Shown here: positions 50,760-60,149 of the stretch, in pieces
Layout of the letters: every line of letters starts with the position of its first letter
Position numbering within the stretch: position 1 is the first letter of the stretch
From: Myceligenerans crystallogenes
GTDB lineage: Bacteria > Actinomycetota > Actinomycetes > Actinomycetales > Cellulomonadaceae
Direction of reading: 5' to 3'
DNA length: 64,000 nucleotides
Assembly: GCF_039529775.1 (NCBI RefSeq)
Contig: NZ_BAAANL010000002.1
Span: 248,001-312,000 of the forward strand
Position numbers and translations under genes: made by a program
Notes under the pieces: model-generated
What the model saw: only the letters and a program-made list of their open reading frames with translations
Databases searched by the model: none
Told to the model about the DNA's origin: nothing

Positions 50760-51626
50760 GTGCAGCTGATCCGCGAGTTCACCCCGGCCGCGTTCGACTT
50801 CGCCATGGCCTCGTGGAGTTGGCTCGGGATCACGGATCACGTGCCCCGGTTCGCCACCTGCTTCGGTGACATGTTCCTCGAGTCACCCGCCGGGTGGTGG
50901 TTCCTCGACACGGTCGAGGGCTCGCTGGAACTGCGCTGGCGCACCATGAACGAGATGTTCGCGGATCTCAAGACGGCCGACGGCCGCGCCGAGTACCTCC
51001 TGGAGGACACCCTCGGCCAGGCGGCGGAACGCGGCATGTCGCTCGCCGGCGACGAGGTCTTCGCCTTCATCCCCGCCCCCGCGATCACCGGCACGATGGA
51101 CCCGGACAACCTGACCCCGCTGCGCTTCGCGATCGCGGCGAGCCTCGCGGGGCGGATCCACCAGGAGCTGCGGCTCGCGGCCCGCGCGCTCCCGGCGGCG
51201 CCCACGCCGGTGCCGCCGCCCGTGGCGGCGCCGCCGAGCGCAGGCGGCTACCCGGCCCCCGCCCACGTGCCGGCCCACCAGGTGAGCACCTACCGGCCGC
51301 CCGCCCCCGTACCCGCGGGGCAGGTACCGGGCCACCACGCGCCCCCGCTGCCCGCGGAGCCCGAGCCCGTCTCGCCGCGCCGCTACGCCTCCGGCCCGAC
51401 CCCGGCGGTTCCCGCGGCGGCCGTTCCCGCGGCGGCCGCGGCGCGGCCCGCCCGGCGCTACGACAACCCGGCCCCGTACGACACCCCGCCGCCGCTGCCC
51501 GCCTGGGCGCCGCCGTCGCACGTCCCGCCGGAGACCACCCTCACGGGCTCCTACCCGGCGACCCGGAACCCGGCACCGCCGGAACCGGGCCCGGCCCCCG
51601 CGCGCCGGGCCCGGCACTTCGCCTGA
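50760..51626 (+). CDS. DUF1851 domain protein with long Pro-rich tail
   Basis: A 288-residue protein. Residues 1-140 match the DUF1851 (Tdi1 C-terminal-like) fold: FGDMFLESPAGWWFLDTVEG, LADLKTADGRAEYLL-like helix, DEVFAFIPAPAITG and NLTPLRFAIAASLAGRIHQEL. The remaining 150 residues are Pro/Ala-rich and probably disordered, with repeated PAPVP and PPLPA-type units. Tdi1 is an immunity protein of type VI secretion toxins, but no secretion genes lie here; other DUF1851 proteins have no known role. The start is GTG at 50760 because a stop lies upstream in frame. Confidence 0.7.
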   Translation: MQLIREFTPAAFDFAMASWSWLGITDHVPRFATCFGDMFLESPAGWWFLDTVEGSLELRWRTMNEMFADLKTADGRAEYLLEDTLGQAAERGMSLAGDEVFAFIPAPAITGTMDPDNLTPLRFAIAASLAGRIHQELRLAARALPAAPTPVPPPVAAPPSAGGYPAPAHVPAHQVSTYRPPAPVPAGQVPGHHAPPLPAEPEPVSPRRYASGPTPAVPAAAVPAAAAARPARRYDNPAPYDTPPPLPAWAPPSHVPPETTLTGSYPATRNPAPPEPGPAPARRARHFA

Positions 51627-51680
51627 CGGGCCACGCCCCCTCCCGGCCGGCGTTCCCGCTCGCCGGACCGGCACGGCCCG

Positions 51681-53561
51681 TCAGACCAGCGACTCGCGCC
51701 ACGCCGCGTGCAGCCCGGCGAACCGCCCGCCGCCCGCGATCAGCTCGGCCGGCGTCCCGTCCTCGATCACCTCGCCGTGCTCCAGCACGAGCACCCGGTC
51801 GGCGATCTCCACGGTGGACAGGCGGTGCGCGATGATGATCGCGGTCCGGTCCGCGAGCAGCGTGGCCAGCCCTCGCTGCACGAGCCGCTCGGACGGCAGG
51901 TCGAGGGACGACGACGCCTCGTCGAGCACGAGCACCGTCGGATCGGCCAGGAACGCCCGCGCGAACGACAGCAGCTGCCGCTGCCCCGCCGAGACCCGCC
52001 CGCCGCGCTTGTTCACGTCCGTGTCGTAGCCGTCCGGCAGCGCCGTGACGAACTCGTGGGCCCCCACGGCCCGGGCGGCGGCCTCGATCTCGCCGGGCGT
52101 CGCGTCCGGCCGCCCGAGCGCGATGTTCTCCGCGACCGAGCCGCTGAACAGGTACGCCTCCTGCGTCACCATGACCACGTGCCGCCGCAGGTCCGGGGAG
52201 GCGACGTCGCGCAGGTCGTGGCCGTCGAGCAGCACGCGCCCGCCGGACGGGTCGTAGAAGCGGGTGACGAGCTTGGCGATCGTCGACTTGCCGGCGCCCG
52301 TCGTGCCCACCAGCGCCACCGTCTGCCCGGCGGGGATGGTCAGGTCGAGGCCCGGCAGCACCACGGGGCCGTCCCCGTACCCGAACCGCACGTGCTCCAG
52401 CCGCAGCTCGCCGCGGGCGCGGGTGAACGCGGCGGGGCGCTCGGGCTCGACGACGGTGGGTTCCTCCGCGAGCAGCCCGGACACCTTCTCCAGCGCCGCG
52501 GCCGCCGACTGGAACCCGTTGTAGAACATGCCGATCTGCTGGATCGGCTGGAAGAACCGCTTCACGTACAGCAGCACCGCCACGAGCACGCCCACCGCGA
52601 GCGAGCCGGTCAGCGCCCGCCAGCCGCCCACGGCCAGCGCCGCGGTCACCGTCAGGTTGCCGATGAGCAGAAGCCCGGGATGGAACCGCCCGTTGATCCC
52701 GAAGATCCGCAGGTTGGCGTCGCGGTAGGACTCGCCGATGCCGTCGTAGTCGCGTTCGGTGGTGGCCTGGCGGTTGAACGCGGCCACGGCCCGGATCCCG
52801 GTCATCGTCTCGACGAACTTCACGATCAGCCGGGCGGACCAGGTGCGCTGCTCCCGGTAGGCGAGCTGGGAGTGCCGCTGGAACCAGCGCACCAGCAGCC
52901 ACGCCGGCACGAGCCCGACGGCCAGCACGGCCCCCGAGACCGGGTCCTGGAGCGTCAGCGCGACCGCCGTGAACAGCATGACCAGCAGCGACGAGATCAC
53001 GCCGACCAGCCCGCCGTCGAGCAGCTCGCGCAGCGCCTCCAGGTCGCTCGTCTGCCGGGAGATGATCCTGCCCGACGTGTACGACTCGTGGAACTCCAGG
53101 CTGAGCCGCTGCGTCTGCCGGAACACGCGGCGCCGCAGCTCCAGGAGCACGTCCTGCGCGACGCGCGCCGCGACCCGCCGGTAGGCGCCGATCGTCAGCC
53201 CCGCGACGACGGCGGCGAGCAGGTACGCACCGCCGATCACCGCCAGCGGCACGACGTCGTCGGGCAGCGCGGGAAGCGCCCGGTCGATCGCGAGCGACAC
53301 GAGCCACGGCCCGGCGACCTGCGCCGCGGTCGAGGCCGTGACGAGCACGGCGGCCCAGGCCAGGGTGCGTGCGTGCGGGCGCAGCAGCTCGCGCAGCAGC
53401 GCGAGCGAGCGCGCCCGGACGGCGCGGGAGGTGGATCGGTCGAGGCGGGTCTCGTCGTCCCGTCCGGCGTCGAGGGGCCGGCGGCGGGCTGTCTCCGGGG
53501 TGCTGCCCGGCTCCGGGCCGGGCTCCGGGGTCGTCTCCGTGGTGGTCGTCGGCGCGGTCAT
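51681..53561 (-). CDS. ABC transporter, fused permease and ATPase (second subunit)
   Basis: A 626-residue half-size exporter: six membrane helices (about 80-350) then a nucleotide-binding domain. Walker A is VGTTGAGKST, the signature is altered (GRVSAGQRQLLSFARAF, with VSAGQ in place of LSGGQ), Walker B is VLVLDEASSSLD, and the H-loop is IIIAHRLSTVE. A Pro/Thr/Glu-rich N-terminal tail precedes the membrane part. It overlaps the first subunit by four bases, so a heterodimeric exporter is expected. Substrate unknown. Confidence 0.9.
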   Translation of the reverse strand: MTAPTTTTETTPEPGPEPGSTPETARRRPLDAGRDDETRLDRSTSRAVRARSLALLRELLRPHARTLAWAAVLVTASTAAQVAGPWLVSLAIDRALPALPDDVVPLAVIGGAYLLAAVVAGLTIGAYRRVAARVAQDVLLELRRRVFRQTQRLSLEFHESYTSGRIISRQTSDLEALRELLDGGLVGVISSLLVMLFTAVALTLQDPVSGAVLAVGLVPAWLLVRWFQRHSQLAYREQRTWSARLIVKFVETMTGIRAVAAFNRQATTERDYDGIGESYRDANLRIFGINGRFHPGLLLIGNLTVTAALAVGGWRALTGSLAVGVLVAVLLYVKRFFQPIQQIGMFYNGFQSAAAALEKVSGLLAEEPTVVEPERPAAFTRARGELRLEHVRFGYGDGPVVLPGLDLTIPAGQTVALVGTTGAGKSTIAKLVTRFYDPSGGRVLLDGHDLRDVASPDLRRHVVMVTQEAYLFSGSVAENIALGRPDATPGEIEAAARAVGAHEFVTALPDGYDTDVNKRGGRVSAGQRQLLSFARAFLADPTVLVLDEASSSLDLPSERLVQRGLATLLADRTAIIIAHRLSTVEIADRVLVLEHGEVIEDGTPAELIAGGGRFAGLHAAWRESLV

Positions 53562-55447
53562 GCGCTCACCTCCTGGTCCCCGGCGGCCTGACGGCTTCCC
53601 GGGTGCTCGTGGGTCTCGTAGTCCTCCTCCAGGCTGGAGATGACGTGCCGGTAGTGCGCGCTCGTGGCGAGCAGCTCGGCGTGCGGGCCGACGGCGGTGA
53701 TGCGCCCGTCCTCCAGCACGGCGACGCGGTCGGCCAGCGCCACGGTGGAGGGCCGGTGGGCGATCACCAGCGTCGTCGTGGTGGCGAGCACCTCGGCGAG
53801 CCGGGCGGTGACCGCTTCCTCGGTGGTGACGTCGAGCGCGGACAGCGGGTCGTCGAGCACGAGCACCGCGGGCCGCGCCGCGATCGCGCGCGCCAGGGCG
53901 AGCCGCTGCCGCTGCCCGCCGGACAGAGACAGCCCCTCCTCGCCGATCCGGGTGCCGGTGCCGTCCGGCAGGTCGTGCACGAACCCGGCCTGGGCGACCT
54001 CCAGAGCCTCGTGCAGGCGGCGGTCGCGCTCGGCGGCGGGGACGTCGTCGGGCACGCCGAGCAGCACGTTCTCGGCGACCGACGCCGAGAACAGCGTGGG
54101 GTCCTCGAACGCGACGGCGACGTGCCGCCGCACGTCGGCGCGGGTCAGGTCCCGCACGTCGACGCCGTCGAGCAGCACCTGCCCGCCGGTGACGTCGTAG
54201 ATCCGCGGCACGAGCATGGCGAGCGACGACTTGCCGGAGCCGGTCAGGCCCACCAGGGCCGTCGTCGTCCCGGGCGGGAGGTCGAGGTCGACGCCGTGCA
54301 GGATCGCGCCGCGGGGGCGGGCGTCGTCGTCGTCGGGCAGCACCGCGTCGGGATACGTGAAGGTCACGTTCCGGAGCCTGACCTCGCCGGTGATCTCCGC
54401 GGGGAGCGTGACGGGGCGTTCCGGGTCGGCCAGCGCCGGGACCGTCTCCATGACCTCGAAGTACCGGTCGACGGCGGTCCGCGCGTTGAGCGTCATGGAC
54501 AGGGACATGCCGAGGTCCGCGACGGGGCCGCTGACGACGGCCGCGGTGGCGAAGAACAGGACGAGGTCGCCGACCGTCATCTGGCCGGTGCCCGCGAGCC
54601 ACACCCCGAGGATCAGGCAGGCACCCAGCGTGACCTCGGGGATCAGGGTGAGGGACGTCATCAGGCCGGCGTCGACGGAGGCCTTGCGGAGCTCGGTGCG
54701 GCGCAGGCGGTCGGCCTGGCCGGTGAAGGAGCTCAGGGCGTCGTGGCCGCGGCCGAACGCCTTGAGGACGCGGATGCCGTGCACGGACTCCTCGACGGTG
54801 TTGGCGAGGTCGCCGGACTGGTCCTGGCTGAGCCGCGAGATGACGCGGTAGCGGCGGGAGAAGCGGAACACGATGACGACGACGGGGATCGCGCCCGCGA
54901 GGTAGACCAGGCCCAGCCAGCCGGCGGTGACCACGAGGACGGCGACGCCGACCGCGATCGTGCACACGTTCAGCACCACCTGCAGCAGGCCGAAGATGAG
55001 CCAGCGGCGCAGCAGGCCGAGGTCCCCCATGATCCGGGACAGGAGCTGCCCGCCGGGCCAGCGGTCGTGGAACGCGGCGGGCAGGTCCTGCAGGTGGCGG
55101 AACATGGCCATGCGCATCGTGTGCTCGACGCGCGTGCCGGGGAACATCACGAGGGTGCGCCGCAGCGCGACCAGGCCGGCCTCGGCGAGGCCGAACGCGA
55201 GGACGAGGGCGACGGACCAGGCGAGGCCGGCCCAGTCGCGGGCGGCGAGCCCCTCGGTGAGCGGGCCGTCGACGACGTACTGCAGGACGTGCGGGATGGC
55301 GAGGGCCGCGAGGCTGGCGCCGAGCGCCGAGAGCAGCCCTCCGGCCAGGCGCGGGATCGCCGGGCGGACGTAGGGGCCGAGACGTCGAAACGATGCGAAC
55401 GTGGACAGGGAGGAGCCTGCTGGGTAAGTGGGGTGCATCGATCCCAT
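53558..55447 (-). CDS. ABC transporter, fused permease and ATPase (first subunit)
   Basis: A 629-residue half exporter. Membrane domain (about 25-320), then an ATPase with Walker A VGLTGSGKSSL, signature GLSLSGGQRQRLALARAI, Walker B VLVLDDPLSALD and H-loop LVIAHRPSTVAL. Walker B ends in Asp-Asp instead of Asp-Glu, so the catalytic Glu is missing at this site. The partner subunit has the normal Asp-Glu, the pattern of asymmetric heterodimeric exporters. ATG at 55447; an ATG at 55438 is also possible. Confidence 0.9.
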   Translation of the reverse strand: MGSMHPTYPAGSSLSTFASFRRLGPYVRPAIPRLAGGLLSALGASLAALAIPHVLQYVVDGPLTEGLAARDWAGLAWSVALVLAFGLAEAGLVALRRTLVMFPGTRVEHTMRMAMFRHLQDLPAAFHDRWPGGQLLSRIMGDLGLLRRWLIFGLLQVVLNVCTIAVGVAVLVVTAGWLGLVYLAGAIPVVVIVFRFSRRYRVISRLSQDQSGDLANTVEESVHGIRVLKAFGRGHDALSSFTGQADRLRRTELRKASVDAGLMTSLTLIPEVTLGACLILGVWLAGTGQMTVGDLVLFFATAAVVSGPVADLGMSLSMTLNARTAVDRYFEVMETVPALADPERPVTLPAEITGEVRLRNVTFTYPDAVLPDDDDARPRGAILHGVDLDLPPGTTTALVGLTGSGKSSLAMLVPRIYDVTGGQVLLDGVDVRDLTRADVRRHVAVAFEDPTLFSASVAENVLLGVPDDVPAAERDRRLHEALEVAQAGFVHDLPDGTGTRIGEEGLSLSGGQRQRLALARAIAARPAVLVLDDPLSALDVTTEEAVTARLAEVLATTTTLVIAHRPSTVALADRVAVLEDGRITAVGPHAELLATSAHYRHVISSLEEDYETHEHPGSRQAAGDQEVSA

Positions 55448-55607
55448 TATCTCACCCGGGGCCGTTCGGGTGCCTGGGGCGAGCAGTTTCGCGCACGGCG
55501 TCCCAGGAACTGGGACCGGGTGCTGCGCGCGAGGTGGGCGCTGCGCGCTTGGCACACTTTTCACGCGACCGCCCAGTCGGTGGCCGGCCACCCCGGTGGC
55601 CGGCCGA

Positions 55608-56591
55608 TCAGTCGCCCGGGACCTCCGGGACCTCGTCGTCCGACGCCGCGTCCAGGACCCGCACCGCGTCGTCGGGCAGCACCAGCTCCATGGCCGCGAG
55701 CGCCTCGTCGAGCTGCCCGACGGTGCTGCCGCCGAGGATGGGGCGGATGCCGTGGGCGGTGAGCCAGGCGAGGACGGTCTGGCTGCGGGTGGCGCCGAGT
55801 TCGCGGGCGACGTGGTCGAGGGCGGCGAGGCGGGCGGTGGTGCCGGGGTGGTCGAAGGCGTGGGGGAATCGTTTGGCGGGGTTGTCGTAGGCGCCGGACT
55901 GGAGCGGGGTGTAGGCCCAGGTGTCGAGGTCGTCGGTGCGGGCGAGGTCGAGGTGTTCGTCGTTGAGCCAGGTGTAGGGGTGGGCTTGCGGGAGGGGTGT
56001 GCCGCCGCGGGGCTGGACGTAGGTGTACCAGTGCTGGAGGGCGGTGACGGGTTCGAGGTCGTGGGCGAGGGCGTGGGCGCGGGCGCGTTCGATGCGCCAG
56101 GCGGGGTGGTTGGAGAGGCCGATGCGGCGGGTGGTGCCGTCGGTGACGAGTTCGGCGCAGGCTTCGGCGGTGTGGGTGACGGGGACGGTGCGGTCTTCCA
56201 TGTGGGCCCAGGCGAGGTCGACGTGGTCGACGCCGAGTCGCCGGAGGCTGGAGGTGAGCTGGGTGCGGATGGCGGTGCGGGAGAGGCCGGTGCGGGTGGC
56301 GGGCCATTGGCCGGGGACGCGGGGTTCGGCGCCGAACTTGGTGGAGATCTTGATGCGGTCGCGCATGCCGGGGCGTGCGGCGAGCCAGTGCCCGAGGACG
56401 TCTTCGCTCTGGCCGCCGTGTCCGGTGTCGCTGTCCCAGAAGGCGTAGCAGTCGGCGGTGTCGATCCATTCGCCGCCGGCGTCGGTGAAGCGGTCGAGGA
56501 GGGCGAAGGAGGTGGGGGTGTCGACGGTGGTGCCGAAGCGCATGGCGCCGAGGACGAGGCGCGCGGCGGGCGGGGCGTCGTTCGTGGTCAT
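55608..56591 (-). CDS. aldo/keto reductase
   Basis: A 327-residue TIM-barrel NADPH oxidoreductase: LVLGAMRFGTTVDTPTSFAL, WIDTADCYAFWDSD (catalytic Asp and Tyr), KISTKFGAEPR (catalytic Lys), VDHVDLAWAHMED (catalytic-His position, HMED) and a C-terminal HGIRPILGGSTVGQLDEAL. Probably reduces aldehydes or ketones. It diverges from a MerR regulator, and its promoter has the elongated spacer and central dyad of MerR control. Confidence 0.9.
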   Translation of the reverse strand: MTTNDAPPAARLVLGAMRFGTTVDTPTSFALLDRFTDAGGEWIDTADCYAFWDSDTGHGGQSEDVLGHWLAARPGMRDRIKISTKFGAEPRVPGQWPATRTGLSRTAIRTQLTSSLRRLGVDHVDLAWAHMEDRTVPVTHTAEACAELVTDGTTRRIGLSNHPAWRIERARAHALAHDLEPVTALQHWYTYVQPRGGTPLPQAHPYTWLNDEHLDLARTDDLDTWAYTPLQSGAYDNPAKRFPHAFDHPGTTARLAALDHVARELGATRSQTVLAWLTAHGIRPILGGSTVGQLDEALAAMELVLPDDAVRVLDAASDDEVPEVPGD

Positions 56592-56603
56592 GGCTGTACG
56601 ACA

Positions 56604-56635
56604 TCATCTGGAGCGGGCTCCAGGTCAAGGGCATG
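56604..56635 (-). promoter_or_regulatory. MerR-type promoter/operator of the aldo/keto reductase gene
   Basis: On the minus strand TTGACC is followed, after a 19-base spacer, by TGTCGT. The spacer contains the perfect dyad CTGGAG-CGGG-CTCCAG (56608-56623). A 19-base spacer with a central palindrome is the mark of promoters twisted open by MerR activators. It sits between the reductase and merR starts. Exact ends are approximate. Confidence 0.65.
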
Positions 56636-56643
56636 ATCGGGGT

Positions 56644-57024
56644 ATGACGACCTACTCCCCCGCCGAGGCGTCCGCGGCCTCGGGTTTCAGCATCGACACG
56701 CTGCGGTACTACGAGAAGGAGGGGATCCTGCGGCCGGTGGCGCGGACGGGTTCCGGGCGCCGGGCGTACTCGGACGCCGATCTGGGCTGGCTGGATCTGG
56801 TGCGGTGCCTGCGGGACACGGGGATGCCGATCGCGGCGCTGAAGCGGTACGCGGAGTTGTCGGCGGACGCGGCGACCCTGGGTGAGCGGCTGGCCCTGCT
56901 GGAGGCGCACGACGCGTCGGTGCAGGCGTCGATCGACGCGCTGCTGGCTCAGCAGGGGCAGATCAGGGAGAAGATCGCGTGGTACCGGGAGCAGGGGGTG
57001 CGGTCGGGGGCCCTCCCGGCGTAG
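56644..57024 (+). CDS. MerR family transcriptional regulator
   Basis: A 126-residue regulator: YSPAEASAASGFSIDTLRYYEKEGIL is the winged HTH (FSIDTLRYYEKEGIL in particular), then RAYSDADLGWLDLVRCLRDTGMPI. A long dimerisation coiled coil ends LLAQQGQIREKIAWY. No Cys metal site is present, so it belongs to the aldehyde/organic-responsive group. ATG at 56644 is 52 bases from the reductase start. Confidence 0.9.
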   Translation: MTTYSPAEASAASGFSIDTLRYYEKEGILRPVARTGSGRRAYSDADLGWLDLVRCLRDTGMPIAALKRYAELSADAATLGERLALLEAHDASVQASIDALLAQQGQIREKIAWYREQGVRSGALPA

Positions 57025-57219
57025 CGGCGCTGTTTCTGGCCGGACCGGGTTGTCTGTGGAGGAATCTGCTATCCACAGATTTCGCCATCCGATGGCATCT
57101 CGTACGGATGTTCGATAGCGTGCCGGGGAGGCGCCGGAAGGGCGCCGAGGTGTCCGACGACGACACGGCGGGCCATGACACATCAGCGCACGGCCGGGAC
57201 GGCAGGGGGGTGACCAGCG

Positions 57220-59487
57220 ATGACCGAGGGCAGCATGACCGAGGGCAGCACTGCGGACCTGCCTGTGGACCTGCCTGCCGACCCGCGCGTGATCGGCGAG
57301 CTCCTGGGCCGGCTGGAGCGGCTCACCACCGAGCTGGTCGCGGCCGCGGGGCCCCGGGCGCTGGGGCAGGCCGCCTGGAGCACCGACCCGGCCGGCACGA
57401 GCCTGCTGGCCGGCGCGTCGGCCCGGCTGCGGGCGGCCGTGCACCGGCTCGACGTGCTGCGGCAGGGCTTGCTCCCGCTGATCGACCAGGCGGGCCTGTG
57501 GGCCACGACCGGCGCACGCACGTTCGCGAGCTGGCTCGCCGCGACCGAGAACGTCCGGCCCGCCACAGCGCGGCGCGACGTCCGCGTGGGCAGGGTGCTG
57601 CGCGAGGACCTGCCCTCGGCGCGCGATGCCGCGCTGGCGGGCCGGGTGGGCCCGGACCAGCTGCGCGACCTCGTGGACCTGGCCCCCACCAGCGCGGTGC
57701 GCAGGGCGGCCCTCGGCGCCGCGGCGTACGACGAGCCGTTCGGCCCGCCACCGGGCGGAGGCCGAACCCCTGAGGGCGCGCCGCCGGGCGCGGGCACCGG
57801 GCTGGACGCGGGCACGGGGGCCGACGCGGGCACGGGGGCCGCGGCCCCCGCCGCCTCCGGCCGTGTGCCGACCTGGGAGGAACAGCTGGTCGAATGGGCG
57901 GGCGAGCGGAAGGCCAAGGACCTGCGCGGTCTCGTGAGGTACTGGGCCGCCCGGGCCGACCCGGACGCGGACGAGCGCGGCCACCGCAAGGCGCAGGACA
58001 AGGAACACCTCGACGTGTCCGCGACGCTGGACGGGTTCCACGTCCGGGGCTTCCTCACCCCGGAGCACGGCATCCTCGTGAACACCGCCCTGGCCTCGGT
58101 CACCGGCGCACCCGCCGCCGAGGACCACCGCACGCCCGGGCAGCGCCGCGCCCAGGGCCTCGCGGACCTGGCCCGCACCGCCCTCGACAACGGGCACACC
58201 GGCACCGGCGCGGCCGTCCGCCCCCACCTGAACGTCACCGTCTCGTGGACGGAATTCTCCCGTCTGGCCCGGACCAGCGGCCCCGTGGCCCAGGGCCGAC
58301 CCGGAGCCGGCGAGCGCCACGGCGACGGCTACGGCAACGCCCCGGGGACGGCCCTTCCCCCTCACCCGACGGCTCTGAACCCGGCGACCTTTACCGGCAC
58401 CGGCCGGCCCGTGCCCGCGAGCCTGCTGGCCCGCATCGCCTGCGACTGCGAGGTCACCCGGATCGTCTTCGGGCCGGACGGCGCCGTCCTCGACGTCGGC
58501 CGCGCCCGGCGGACGGTGACCGGGCAGATGCGCCGCGCGGTCATCGCCCGCGACCGGCACTGCACCTGGCCCGGCTGCCACCAGCCGCCGTCACGCTGCG
58601 AGGTGCACCACGCCGTCCGGCACTGGGCCGACGGCGGGGAGACCTCGGTCGCGAACTCCGCCCTGCTGTGCTGGCACCACCACGCCCTGGTGGACCAGCA
58701 GCACATCACCATGCGCTGGACCGGCCACCCCACCGGCACGCTCCCGAGCAGCCCCCTCCCGACAGCCGCACCCCACTCCGGCTGGACGTTCACCGACCGC
58801 CACGGCAGCACCATCGCCGCACCCGCCACCCTCCCGCTTCCGGGGAACGCCGCACGCACGCAGGCCACAACCGCCACGGGACCCGCGGCAGGCACGGACA
58901 ACCCGGCAGGCACGACGGCCCCAGCACCTGCCGGGAGCAGGACGGCATCGGTCGCACCAGCGACGACCACCGATCGCCGGGATCCCGCGAACCCCCGGGA
59001 TCCTGCGAACCCCAGCGGTTCCGGAAACCCCGGCGAATCCGGAAACCCCGGCGAATCCACGGCTCCCTCTGGGCAACGGACCAAGCGGAGCAACCGCCTC
59101 ACCGGGGTAACGGTCAGCCGACGTCGGTCACGGGATCAGCAGCCACCGCCCGCGCTGGCCGCCCGCGGCGACCTTGGCGTAGGCCGCGGCGGCTTCGTCC
59201 AGCGGGGCGGTTCCCGCGACGCGTGGCTCCAGGACGCCGGCGGCGGCCAGTCGCAGCAGGCCGGCCAGGGTCGCGCCGTCCGGGCGGACGCCGACGTCCT
59301 GGGTCGTGATCCCGCGCTCGGAGGGCACCGGGCGCGGGGGCAGGACGCCGACGTACGCGCCGCCGTCCCGCACCGCCGCAAGAGCGGCCTCGCGCAGGGC
59401 CGCGGCGTCCAGGACGGCGTCGAACGCCGCTCGCCCCGGGATCCCGGTGACGGCTTCCGCCGCGCCGGCACTCGAGCCGGCGGCTGA
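57220..59487 (+). CDS. DUF222/HNH endonuclease domain protein
   Basis: The N-terminal part (to about residue 400) is the DUF222 domain (TTGARTFASWLAATENVRPA, RRDVRVGRVLREDLP). The HNH motif is HCTWPGCHQPPSRCEVHHAVRHW ... NSALLCWHHHALVD (zinc Cys pairs and HH), at about residues 447-492. These are numerous actinobacterial proteins, often repeated, possibly inactive transposon-derived nucleases. The tail after about 600 is low complexity. The frame has no stop until 59487 and runs 360 bases antisense over the oxidoreductase gene, so the true stop was probably lost or a frameshift lies near 59100. ATG at 57220 is used; a 15-base duplicate start sequence follows at 57235. Confidence 0.8.
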   Translation: MTEGSMTEGSTADLPVDLPADPRVIGELLGRLERLTTELVAAAGPRALGQAAWSTDPAGTSLLAGASARLRAAVHRLDVLRQGLLPLIDQAGLWATTGARTFASWLAATENVRPATARRDVRVGRVLREDLPSARDAALAGRVGPDQLRDLVDLAPTSAVRRAALGAAAYDEPFGPPPGGGRTPEGAPPGAGTGLDAGTGADAGTGAAAPAASGRVPTWEEQLVEWAGERKAKDLRGLVRYWAARADPDADERGHRKAQDKEHLDVSATLDGFHVRGFLTPEHGILVNTALASVTGAPAAEDHRTPGQRRAQGLADLARTALDNGHTGTGAAVRPHLNVTVSWTEFSRLARTSGPVAQGRPGAGERHGDGYGNAPGTALPPHPTALNPATFTGTGRPVPASLLARIACDCEVTRIVFGPDGAVLDVGRARRTVTGQMRRAVIARDRHCTWPGCHQPPSRCEVHHAVRHWADGGETSVANSALLCWHHHALVDQQHITMRWTGHPTGTLPSSPLPTAAPHSGWTFTDRHGSTIAAPATLPLPGNAARTQATTATGPAAGTDNPAGTTAPAPAGSRTASVAPATTTDRRDPANPRDPANPSGSGNPGESGNPGESTAPSGQRTKRSNRLTGVTVSRRRSRDQQPPPALAARGDLGVGRGGFVQRGGSRDAWLQDAGGGQSQQAGQGRAVRADADVLGRDPALGGHRARGQDADVRAAVPHRRKSGLAQGRGVQDGVERRSPRDPGDGFRRAGTRAGG
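59023..59058. repeat. 18-bp perfect tandem duplication in HNH gene tail
   Basis: GGAAACCCCGGCGAATCC occurs twice head to tail. It encodes a repeated Gly-Asn-Pro-Gly-Glu-Ser unit in the disordered tail. Confidence 0.85.
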
Positions 59488-60060
59488 GCCGGCGGCTGAA
59501 CCGGCGCGAGTGATGAACGCCGCGTCGGCGCTCCGGCCGAGCCCCGTGACGCGCCAGCCCTCCTGCACCGCGAGCGCCACGGCGAAGCCGCCCACCGCCC
59601 CGGCCGCGCCCGTCACGAGGAGGGTGCGTCCGTCGGCGGGTCCGAGCAGGTCCAGGGCCTGGCGTGCGGTCAGCGCGTTGAGCGGGAGGGTGGCGGCGCC
59701 CTCGAGGCCGAGGCCGTCCGGGATGCGGGCCGACGACGACGCGGGGACCACCAGGCTCTCGGCATGCGCGCGCACCCGGGCTGCGAGGTCGTGGTGCAGG
59801 ACGGCCACCTCGTCGCCGACGGCGAAGTCCGTGACGTCGGCGCCCGTCTCGGTGACCGTGCCCGCCGCGTCCCAGCCGAGTCCGACGGTCGGCGGCAGGC
59901 CGAACACCGTGCGTCCCGCACCGCTCGTCACGAAGAGGTCGGCGGGGTTGATCGCCGCGGCCGCCACGCGGATCCGCAGGTCGCCTGGGCCCAGTGGCGG
60001 CGGGGCGACGTCGGTGACGAACGGTGTGTCGTTGCCCTGCTCGGCGGTGAGTACACGCAT
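59128..60060 (-). CDS. zinc-independent alcohol dehydrogenase/quinone oxidoreductase-like protein
   Basis: A 310-residue MDR-family NADP(H) oxidoreductase: MRVLTAEQGNDTPFVTDVAPPPLGPGDLRIRV (in two parts), AAAINPADLFVTSG, the LVTGAAGAVGGFAVALA cofactor loop (AAGAVGG) and WRVTGLGRSAD. It lacks catalytic and structural zinc ligands, as in quinone oxidoreductases. ATG at 60060, 9 bases after AGAAGGA; an upstream ATG at 60069 is too close to that motif. It diverges from an HxlR-type regulator, a common pairing in which the oxidoreductase is regulated. Confidence 0.88.
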   Translation of the reverse strand: MRVLTAEQGNDTPFVTDVAPPPLGPGDLRIRVAAAAINPADLFVTSGAGRTVFGLPPTVGLGWDAAGTVTETGADVTDFAVGDEVAVLHHDLAARVRAHAESLVVPASSSARIPDGLGLEGAATLPLNALTARQALDLLGPADGRTLLVTGAAGAVGGFAVALAVQEGWRVTGLGRSADAAFITRAGSAAGSAAGSSAGAAEAVTGIPGRAAFDAVLDAAALREAALAAVRDGGAYVGVLPPRPVPSERGITTQDVGVRPDGATLAGLLRLAAAGVLEPRVAGTAPLDEAAAAYAKVAAGGQRGRWLLIP

Positions 60061-60149
60061 GAAAAACATTCCTTCTCTCGGGACGACCGCCGGTTCGACG
60101 AGGCGGCCGTCACCCACTATCGGTGCGCTACTCTCCGTCGGGAAGCAGG

